Shown here in pieces: positions 36,207 through 47,172 of a stretch of DNA of 64,000 nucleotides (position 1 is its first letter; each line of letters begins with the position of its first letter). The notes under the pieces were generated by a model. It was not told where the DNA came from, searched no databases, and was given only the letters and a program-made list of their open reading frames with translations. The position numbers were made by a program, and so were the translations under genes. This DNA is from Periplaneta americana (Eukaryota; Arthropoda; Insecta; Blattodea; Blattidae): positions 160,105,602 through 160,169,601 of the forward strand of contig NC_091132.1 of the NCBI RefSeq assembly GCF_040183065.1, given 5' to 3'.

Positions 36207-39200
36207 ATTTAATATAGTTGAAATTTAGAGAATATTGAAATCAAAGAGTAAATAATTTTTGATAGAAAATATTAATGGCGTCGTCATATGCTGAAATCTT
36301 TCTGGGTTCAGTGATAAAATAACTGTGTGCGATGAAAAGTTTACGATATTAATATTGAAAGCAAAAGAGGCAGTGCACCCCATTGGCTTCACTTACCTCG
36401 GGTTTACAGTCTGTCGTAACAAAATTACTTGGCACTACGGTTTCTTCAATTTTGGTCTCTAATGTGAGATCACAGCTGTGGTCCACGCATTCTATCTTTA
36501 TTTCAGCCACGTGGAGATCCAATATATTTTCCTCCTGGAGAAGACAGACATATAATGCATATGTAACATATACCGAATAGCTTGTAAGAATGTGCAGTCA
36601 AGTGTTACATGCTCATCTGTAAGTTAAGTCTTGGGAATTTTACTGACTGACGAAAGCTCCCACATGAAACACGGCCTTGTCACTACAGAGGATGTTTTGA
36701 AACGGTTGAGGCCAATCCTTGTGCCAATTCACCATCAACTCCCCATACCCTTTCTGCGATTGCAGTCTTCTGGGGTCAACTGCCGCATGTAATGTGGTTT
36801 CCATGGGCAGTAATTCAATTCATTTTGCAGCACTTGGCGTACCGCGTACCTTGTGAGTCTGCTTTCGCGAGCTGCCTGACTTGATTGAGCAGGGCTACAA
36901 CTGAACATTTCCCTTACAATCGCCATATTCTCCTCAGACAGAGACGTGAATGGACGGCCAGTTCTTCCTGCATTCTTAACAGAACCTTTTTTTTTTTTAC
37001 TTCGGAATATGTATGATAAGAACTTTGTGTTAAATTTTAACGTACCTTGTTAACATGTTTCGACCTATTTTGGGTCATCTTCAGAACTGGTCGTTGTTGG
37101 TCTTGGCGCCTCTTGTTTCCTGTGAGGGTGCGTTCATAGTGTAGAGTCAAAGAGTGTATGTGTTTTGAAATTGAGTTGTGTGTTGAGAATATCGTTGGGG
37201 TGTGTTTTCGTGTGTCTGTATATTTCATATTGTTCTAGTGTGTTGAGTTTCTGACATTTTGGTTGGATCTGCAGTATTTCCATGTCTGTGTTGATGTCTC
37301 TGTAGGTGTGGTTGGCATTTGTGATGTGTTCTGCATATGTGGAGGTGTTTTGTAATTTTGTTATGGCTGTGATGTTTTCTTTGTAACGTGTTTGAAATGA
37401 TCTGCCTGTCTGTCCTATGTAGAAGTTGTTGCAGGTGTTACATTTGAGTTTGTATTCGCCTGTGTGGTTGTATTTGTTTGTTTGTGTTGTTTGTGTGTTG
37501 AGGTGTTTTTGTAGAGTGTTATTTGTTCTGTATGCGATGTTGTAATTTAATTTCTTGAATGAGGTTGCAATTTTATGTGTGTTTTTGTTTTCGTATGTTA
37601 GTGTAATGTATTTTTTGTGTTCTTGTATTTGTGTTGTATTATTCTGTTTTCTGTGGTATTGTTTTGTCTTATGTATTATGTTGTCTATTATGTTGGGGTT
37701 GTATGCGTTTTCTTGTGCTATGTATTTGATTGTGTTTAGTTCTTCGTTGTAATCCTGTTGGTGCATTGGTATATTAAGTAGTCTGTGTACCATTGTTCGG
37801 AATGCAGCTTGTTTGTGTTGTGTGGGGTGGTTGGATGTGGTGTGTGTGTTGTTGTTGTTGGTTTTCTGTATACTTTGAATGTGTGTTCGTTGTCTACTTT
37901 TGTTATTGTGATGTCTAGAAAATTTATGGATTTTTTTTTACTTATCATTTTACGACGCTGTATCAACTACGAGGTTATTTAGCGCCGATGGGATAGGTGA
38001 TAGCGAGATGGTATTTGGCGAGAAGAGGCCGAGGATTCGCCATAGATTACCTGACATTTGCCTTAAGGTTGGGAAAAACCTCGGAAAAAACCCAACCAAG
38101 TATTCAGCCCAAGCGGGAATCGAAACCGCGACCAAGCGCAACTCCGGATTGGCAGGCAAGAGCCTTAACTGACCGAGTTACGCCGGTTTAACAGAACCTG
38201 TGGTCATTGCTTCCTATGATAATTCTTTATTGTTTTTGAACGGATTGTGGCATTCCTTTCCTCCACTATATGCCCCATCTCTGCACAAGAACAACGGAAT
38301 TGCACACTTCATAGCGTGCAGAAATCTGCGCTCACTTCGTGAACAGACAGGTGATCGCCCATCCTTGTTATTGTTGCGCGTACTTCCTCTCACAGCCACT
38401 GTCTGTATTACCATTAAATCCTATTTAATGACCTGCATGTACACACAATTTTCATTATGATTCCATCGATATTAAAAATTTTACAGCTACATAATAATAC
38501 ACAGTTAGTTCCCGCCCACACCAGAGGGGATTTCACCCATTTTAAAATTATCTCCCTCTCATAAGTTCATATTAACATCCCTGCCAGGGATAAATCCTGT
38601 CCCCCCTCACAAAATATTATTGTCTTAAAACGAGTACACTTTATCAAGCGTGGAGCTTATTTCCAAAAGGTACCAAATCCAACAGATCTAATTTTACAGG
38701 AAATGAAAAAAACTGCTCATAGCTGTAAAAAATGTTATATACTGGTATGACTTCATGTCACTATTCTTTACATGTCATCAATCATATTTAGGCATATATT
38801 TAAGATATTTGACACATTTACAAGAATTTATCAATAGTTTTAGTTTGGATTTGGTACATTTTGGCAACAAAATTGGATGTGGTACATACTGGCATGAAAT
38901 ACTTCAGTATTATGAATGGGGATGTACAGAAATTATTTACTATCACTGTAAACGTGAATACATAATTAAATATTATTTATTTCACAAATTTAGGCTATGT
39001 TTGTTCTAATTATCATAATTTACATAAATGTTATCCTCATACTCTAACAACAGACTCAAAATGGGAGTTTGTTAATGTTACAAGAGCCCATGGATGCTAG
39101 CAAAGCCTTAAAATCTTTTTTCTTAGTCTCTTGAACATGACTTTCATATTGGTATCGAGTAATTTAGTTGGCCTATTATGAATGGGGATGTACAGGAATT

Positions 39201-42076
39201 ATTTACTAGCACTATGAATTTATATATACATAATATTAAATATTCTTCATTAAATTTCACAAAGTGGAGGCTATGTTTGTCCTAATCATCATAATGAACA
39301 TCAATGTTCTCCTTATCCTCTCTGCCAACAACAGACTCAGAATTTATAATATTACTGTAAAATGGGAGTTTGTTAATGTCCCAATAGCCCATGGATGCTA
39401 ACAAAGCCTTCAAATCTCTTTTCTTAGCCTCCTGGACATGACGTTTGCATGGCACTGCTTTACTTTTTGCCAATACAAGGTCGTACCTCAAACCCTTTCT
39501 TAACATCTTATGCTGACATACTGGTGACAGAGTATAAAACTAGTGAAGCTCCACTATACCTGATTTTGGAAGGAGTGTTATCATTCTAGCCTCACTAATC
39601 TTGAACTTTTTTGTTGTTGGTGCTGAGAACTAAGAAATTTCCTGCCAGTTTGTCCATTTGAAATCTGTGTTTAATACAACCCAACTGTACTAAACGCTTT
39701 ATCATATGCTTCAGGCATCAAGATTGTCCTTGTGCTTCTCACTTTTCTCTCAACAATGCCAAATGCCCTATCACCTGGCATGTATGAATGGCCTCGTACA
39801 GGGAAATACCAATGTTCTGTAATACCATACTGAGAGGCAATAGTACAAAACAAAAACAACATGCAATAGTTCTTGTTCTGTGAACCACAGCTGTCACAAA
39901 AAATCGAATACACTTGATATTGTCGGCATCACAGTATGGTTTCAGAATCTCTCTAAAAAAATCCCATACACAAGAACTACGAGGGGGATCCAGGAAATAA
40001 CGACCGTTTTGTTGTAATAATTAAAAAATATATATTTATTTGAAAAAACAAAGTCTGTTACACAACTGAAGCTTCCTTTACTTCTCTACATAATCACCAC
40101 CTACATTTAAACATTTGTCGTATCTGTTCACTAGCTTTAAAATTCCCGTGTTATACTCCTCTGCCGCCAGTTCATTAAGCCAGGTGTTCACTGTCTTCTT
40201 CAACTCTTCATCACTTCCAAAACGCGTACCACCCAGAAAGTCTTTCAGCTTAGTGAAAAAATGAAAATCACTAGGAGCAAGGTCTGGACTATAGGGCGGA
40301 TGATCAAAGGTTTCCCAACCGAATTGATCCAGAAATTCTCGAGTTGAAGCAGCAGTGTGCGGGCGGGCGTTGTCGTGAAGAAGCACAACTCCTCTCGAAA
40401 GCATTCCTCGCCTCTTGTTTTGGATGGCTCGACGTAGTTTTCGTAAAGTCTCACAATAACGATTTGCATTGATCGTAGTGCCTTTTGGCATGAAATCCAG
40501 CAAAAGAACACCTTTGCGATCCCAAAAGACAGTAGCCATGACTTTTTGTGTTGAGAGAGTCTGTTTGAATTTTCTCGGTTTCTTGGGTGATGAGGGATGA
40601 TGCCACTGACGTGATTGGCGCTTGGTCTCTGGGGTGTTGAGACACCCAGGTCTCATCACCAGTCACAATTTGATCAAGAAAGGCGTCTCCATCTGTGTGA
40701 TATCGCATCAAGAATGTCAATGCTGAGGCCATTCTCTGAGTTTTGTGTTGGTCACTCAGTTGCCGTGGAACCCATCGTGCACAGATTTCGTGCCAAGATG
40801 TTGCGACACAATTTCACCAAGCAAAGAACGAGAAATGTCAGGAAAGGCAATATGCAATTCGTCGAGTGATGTGCGCCTGTCTTGCAAGATTCTGTCGTTC
40901 ACTTTAGTCTTCAGGTCTTCTGTGATGAGTGATGGGCGTCCGGGTCGAGTTTCATCGTGGACATTTGTTCGCCCATTGTTGAACATTTCGCACCATTTTC
41001 TCACATTTCTTTCATTCATTACAGTATCACCATACACTTCTTTCAATTGCCGGTAAATTTCTGCAGGTTTCAAATGTCGGGCATTCAAAAATCGAATCAC
41101 ACTCCTCACCTCTCAGTCGGCGGGATTATCAATCACGTCTTTCATTTTGAAGTAACACAAAATGCACAATGGCGACTTGTTGCAACCAGTACTCACAACA
41201 TTATGAGAAGACATGTTAAGGAAGCCAGTTGACCTTCAAACAAGGAAGGGGAGTCAGCTGCGCGGCGGGTATGCGCGAACGGTCGTTATTTCCTGGATCC
41301 CCCTCGTAATTTCTGCTGGACCTCTACCTCCTTCACTTTGTAACCATCTATAAAAATGGGTTGTCTCTGGTGAAATTGTCTTGTTCTCATTATGGATTAC
41401 AATCCCTAAGGTATACTACCACAACTGCGTACTGTAATATGCTTGATTTATTTGAGTTTCTGGTAACCAGAGACTTCTTCATATCCTCATCAGAAGCAGC
41501 TTTTAGGCGCACTGAGTCATTAAACGTATCCCGCTTTACAATGCCAAAACCTAGATTGAACTTTATTACAAACACTTTGACAGTCACTGACAGCCATTAC
41601 ACAAACAAATAATACGTCACCACAATAGCCAATGAAATTGCTGTTCGACGCGTGACGTATCAGTGACGCAAAGTCGAGAACCAATAGGAACACGCTTGAG
41701 ATTTAGTATGTTTTGGCATGAAACTCACATGGATTTGGTATTTTCTGCAGAAAACACTGTTTTCAGTGACTTCTAGAGACAGGATTTGGTACTTTTTCGA
41801 GAGAAATGGTTATTGTTTCCGTTCTACAGATACTAAGAATGTGCTGCCATCTGTAACTCATTTTTCGAAAATTGTGGATTTGGTACCTTTTGGAAATAAG
41901 CTCCACAAATATAAAGTAAGCAAAGAAAATAATAATTCTATATTATCATCACTGGCAAGCTCACAACAATCAAAAACTTAGGAACTACACATCTTATCTT
42001 AATCTTGCTCATGGATATAATTATTAATATGATCAAGATGCAAGATAAGCAACTCAGTGCAACCAAGTGTTGAGTC

Positions 42077-42131
<55 letters not shown>

Positions 42132-42404
42132 CAATAATAATAATGATGATTTTATGTAAGGTATTCTCTATGTAAGATTCTATCCCCCCTTATCAAAAAT
42201 CTTAATTCACACCCTAGCCCACACTGCAGACAAACGGCAATGATTACTTCAAGAAATAAAAAATACATCAAAATTACATGTTTAGAGAAAAACTGAAGAA
42301 AGTAAAAAAAAAAAAAAACAGCTGTACTGTTAGTAATTCTGTAGGTACTTACTTTCTCAGAATGGAAATATTTTAAACTACAATTATTAAATATACATAA
42401 CTGA

Positions 42405-42443
<39 letters not shown>

Positions 42444-45400
42444 GAAGAAAGAAAGCAAGGAAGGAAGAAAGAAAGAAAGGAAGGAAGAAAGAAAGGAAGA
42501 AAGCAAGGAAGGAAGGAAGAAAGAAAGAAAGAGAGGTAGGAAGAAAGGAAGAAAGAAAGAGAGGTAGGAAGAAAGGAAGAAAGAAAGGAAGAAAGGAAGA
42601 AAGAGAGAGGAAGAAAGGAAGAAAGAAAGGAAGGAAGAAAGAGAGAGAGGAAGGAAGAAAGGAAGGAACAAACGAAAGAAGAAAGAAAGGAAGAAAGAAA
42701 GGAAGGAAGAAAGAAAGGAAGAAAGCAAGGAAGGAAGGAAGAAAGAAAGACAGAAAGAAAGAAAGAAAGAAAGAGAGGTAGGAAGAAAGGAAGAAAGAAA
42801 GAGGTAGGAAGAAAGGAAGAAAGAAAGGAAGAAAGAGAGAGGAAGAAAGGAAGGAACAAACGAAAGAAGAAAGAAAGGAAGAAAGAAAGGAACGAAAGAA
42901 GGAAGAACGAAAGGAAGAAAGAAAAAACGAAAGGAAGAAAGAAAGGAAGAAATAAAGAGAGGTAGGAAGAAAGGAAAAAAGAGAGAGAGGAAGAAAGGAA
43001 GAAAGAATGGAAGGAAGAAAGGAAGGAACAAACGAAAGAAGAAAGGAAGAAGGAAAGGAAGGAGGAAAGAAAAGAGAGAAAGGAAGAAAGAAAGAAACAA
43101 ACGAAACGAAGAAATAAAGTAAGAAAGGAAGAAAGAAAGGAAGAAAGAGAGGGAGGAAGAAAGGAAGGAAGAATGAAAGAGAAAAAGAAAGAAAGAAAGG
43201 AAAAAAGAAAAAGAAAGAAAGGAAGGAAGAAAGAAAGAAAGGAAGAAAGAAAGACAGGAAGGAAGGAAGAAAGAAAGAAAGAAAGAAAGAGAGGGAGGAA
43301 GAAAGGAAGAAAGAAAAGGAAGGAAGAAAGAAAGGAAGGAAGAAAGGAAGGAGGGTAGGAAGAAAGGAAGAAAGAAAGAAGGAAAGAAAGAAAGGAAGAA
43401 AGAAAGGAATAAAAGAAAGGAAGAAGGAGGGAAGAAAGAAAGAGAGGAATAAAGGAAGAAATGAAGGAAGAAAGTGGTGTTACTGACACTGATAAGATAA
43501 CCTTCTTACTCTAATTCAATAGGGGTTACATGAGTAATTTATATAGCATAAAATATACATTTCCTGCCCCAGGCTGGTTTTAATGTTCGCAAAGCATTTA
43601 TAACAATTTCTATTACAATGCCTAAATCAAAAGTCTCACCTGTGCCTCACCATGCTATTACATATTTTCATCTTCATTTCAACTACAGAGAACGATCACT
43701 AATACATATTACAATTCAAACCAAGCATGTAGGCTAAAAGAATTTGCATGAAGATCATTGATGTTGTTTCAGAAATGTAAAGTAGGAATAGTTTTTGGAA
43801 ACATCTTACACCACATAAGCTTGAAGATATGTTCATCTTACAATTTAATTCAATTCAATATTCTGTTACCAACAGAAGGTATTCAATAAAAATATTCAGG
43901 GTGACAAGAGCAACAGGGCTGATTTTTTCCCCTGTCTAAACTTATTAAGCTGCAACTAAATCATGCTCTCCAATTGTATTCGACAGTTATCCATTATGCC
44001 ATTCAATCAAAATAACCTTCTAGTTATCTCTGATTGAGATTCTGGATGATATGTGTCAGAGGAAGAACAATTGTGAGCTTTCTTTCCAAAACTATCTCCA
44101 AGAACCTGTTTTTAGAGGAAACGCGAATTTCTGCTGCCACTACTACAAGCAAATATCAAATAGGAATTTCTATACTTAAATTTTGGAGATAGTGAGTTTT
44201 GGAAAGAAAGCTCACAATTATTGTTTGTGTTCATCATTAATCTGATTAGTAACTGTGTTGCTAATCAGCGATGTGCGCAATGGAAGGGGAAAGAAACTGG
44301 CCATCCTACCCCATTATCTCCAAGCTTAGTTGCCTCATGACTGACGCCTTATTGGTGTCACGTATGACAGGTGACTAAACAACAACAACCTCCTACCTGT
44401 TTCTAGCTAGATTCAATTTAAAAATGTTGATGATCGCAAAATATTTACAACACACCCCATCTCCAAGCACAACCTTAAGATACACTTTAGCCCTACTACA
44501 ATAGATTATAGATATACTGGTTTATTATATATAATAGATCACAGACACATTACATACAACAATTTTACACAAAGATATATTATTATTTAAATACAATTTC
44601 TACGTTTTACCTATTAACATATTTGTTTTGTCTTGCACTAGCTTTCAGTTATTGTGCAAGACTCAACTCATTCTAGAATATCGGTACCATCAGTATTGGT
44701 TTACCTTCCTAAGATGTACTTCCCTCTTCACTCTGCAATGTGCAGCTAGCGTATCTAAATCATCTCTAATTCTAGTTTCTTCCATACCTCTTTCCTTACA
44801 AAAGTATTTATACAGTTCATACAAGCTCGCTCTCGTAGGTAAGCCTTCATTCCTTAATTTTATTTAATAATATTCTTTTGACGTACCTTCAAAACTATTA
44901 AATTTAGAAATAAAAAAAGATAGCCAAATAATTTCTAACTAAGTCAAATATGTTATTATCTGTGAGTCTAGACAAAGCGTACCTTCCAAACTTGAATAAT
45001 AGATTATAGATAAGTTACAAGATTCATAAATGTAAACGAAACCAAGACTGAAGAACAGTGATTAATTTCTTTATATAAAGACAAATTAATTAATTATAAA
45101 TAAATACTAAGATATAAAATTAATTACTGATAGAACAAACTTGGCTTCATGAGCAAATATATGTTGAGTATTGTTAACTAACCCAAACAATACAAATCGT
45201 AACTAATGAATGTATGTGTGTGTATACAGTGTGTTCGGATGAGTGTCTAACTTTGAGATGTGACAGCTGGTGTCAAAAGGAATAATTTTTGCTTATGAAC
45301 CCATATCTGGCAACACTCCAGTACGAAGCTACATACCGTTGAAAGCGTAAGTATTTTCCATGACACTTTTGACTCATCCCTTTTGTGCATTAAATGTATG

Positions 45401-45945
45401 GAATTACAGAAACCTGTTTAACGTATCTCCATCTTTGGTTGCGTAATACTAAGCGGTTTCAGTACTTTGTGTAAACTTTACTTACTTGTTAATTCTTACA
45501 CATACCATTAGGTTATGCTAAGGGAATGCAATATGTATGTATCTTTGTGTAAATATTCATTCATTTGTCTACTGTACAACGTAGCTGTTAAACTTGCTGT
45601 TAGTTTTAAATGTTCTCCTTTTTCTTCGCCATAAACTAAATGCATGCAAGTTCTACATCTGTGAAATACTCCATTGCAACTTCTAAAGAAAAAGTGGATT
45701 TATGAAAAGGTTTATTAATTGAAGATTATCTTGAAGTTCAATTTAAACTAGAACCCATTACCAGCTCTTAAAATATTATGAAAAAAAAATAGGAAAAGCA
45801 AGTAACACGGGACATGGAGACAAACATGACAAACAGCCCAAGATTTGAAATTTCTTACTATATATATTCAGAGTCCTCTAACTATAATAAACTGGCAGAT
45901 ATGCCTACATATCATTATGTCATATTCAGCAGCAGCAGCAGTAGC

Positions 45946-45980
<35 letters not shown>

Positions 45981-47134
45981 CAACAATAGGTAATTTCCTA
46001 TAAAACGGGCAAAATTCAACATGGCTGACGAAAACGACCAAAAACATTCTGCCAACTATGAAGTTCAAACGTCACCAAACATCACAAAATCAAAGATGGA
46101 AAATCAAACATATATTCATATTTTTAAAGAAGAAAAAAGCCCTACAAAAAAAAAATAATAATAATAATAAAATATAATTGTTGTTTTGGTGTTTGGTGGC
46201 ATTCGAACTTCATAATTGGCAGTACTTTTCTGGCAGTTTTCGTCCGCACTTTACCCTAAAAATCATTAAAACTCAAAACAAGACATAATAATCTATCACC
46301 TTATCAAATAAAATTCAATTCTCATTGACGTCTTCAACGACAACCACGTTACGTCCAGTATATGACACAGGTTTTAAAAATTTAAACAATGCAGGTTTTA
46401 AACATTTAAACAAACTATGCAGGCAACAAAGAACTAAACCAACACTTTGTCGTACAGTCAACTTCGCATAAATAAACCATGTATTTACACAAAATGAAAT
46501 TCTCTTAGAACACTTATTATACCTTAACTTATGCAGAGAATTCGGTAAATAATTCCTTTAAACCACACAAAAACAGTTTCCTCCTCAACATTCTACACAA
46601 TTCTTATTCACCAGCTAAAGAACTAAACCAATATCGACACAAAATTTAATACTTTGTTGTAAGTTCACACATCTTCCACAAATATAAAATGACACACTTT
46701 CAATAGCTTCAGCCATCAGACATAGTAGAACTCCACTCACGTCAAACAACCAAGAACAACTGACGTCATTATCCATTCAAAATTAACGAAAATTCTAGAA
46801 GAAATGACAACTCTAACCAATCAAATCGAAAAAAAATCATAAAATGACAAACTTTCAATAGCTTTACCCACCAGACATGACATAACACCATTCACGTCAA
46901 ACTACCGAGAACAACTGACAACGTCATTATCCATTCAAAATTAATGAAAATTCTAGAACAAATGACAACTATAACCAATGAAATTAAAAGAAAATCACGG
47001 AGGCACCTAGTATAAAAAACCTAGAACTAACATATAAAAGTCACTAAAAGATCACTAACATTTAACTCTGAAATAAAAAAGTTGGTAATACTTACTACAT
47101 TCAATCAAGTGCCCGTCTTCTACGAAATTACCAC

Positions 47135-47172
<38 letters not shown>

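Larger units (their letters stand above)
36640..38260 (-). pseudogene. Tc1/IS630-type transposase HTH fragment, split by insertion
   Basis: Removing the insert at 36988-38199 restores one minus-strand reading: [20 protein letters not shown], then [20 protein letters not shown] and [20 protein letters not shown]. This is the second HTH region of Tc1/IS630-type transposases, followed by [16 protein letters not shown] after a 1-bp shift. No DDE core survives. It lies in gene 2 intron 1. Confidence 0.65.

Noticed and set aside
37555-37752. Hydrophobic Phe/Cys/Leu-rich plus-strand ORF, possible membrane protein
   Set aside because: It is the antisense of the Penelope-like GIY-YIG coding sequence.
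42152-43489. 445- and 237-codon Phe/Ser/Leu-rich ORFs on the minus strand
   Set aside because: They are readings of the polypurine repeat; composition and periodicity explain the open frame.
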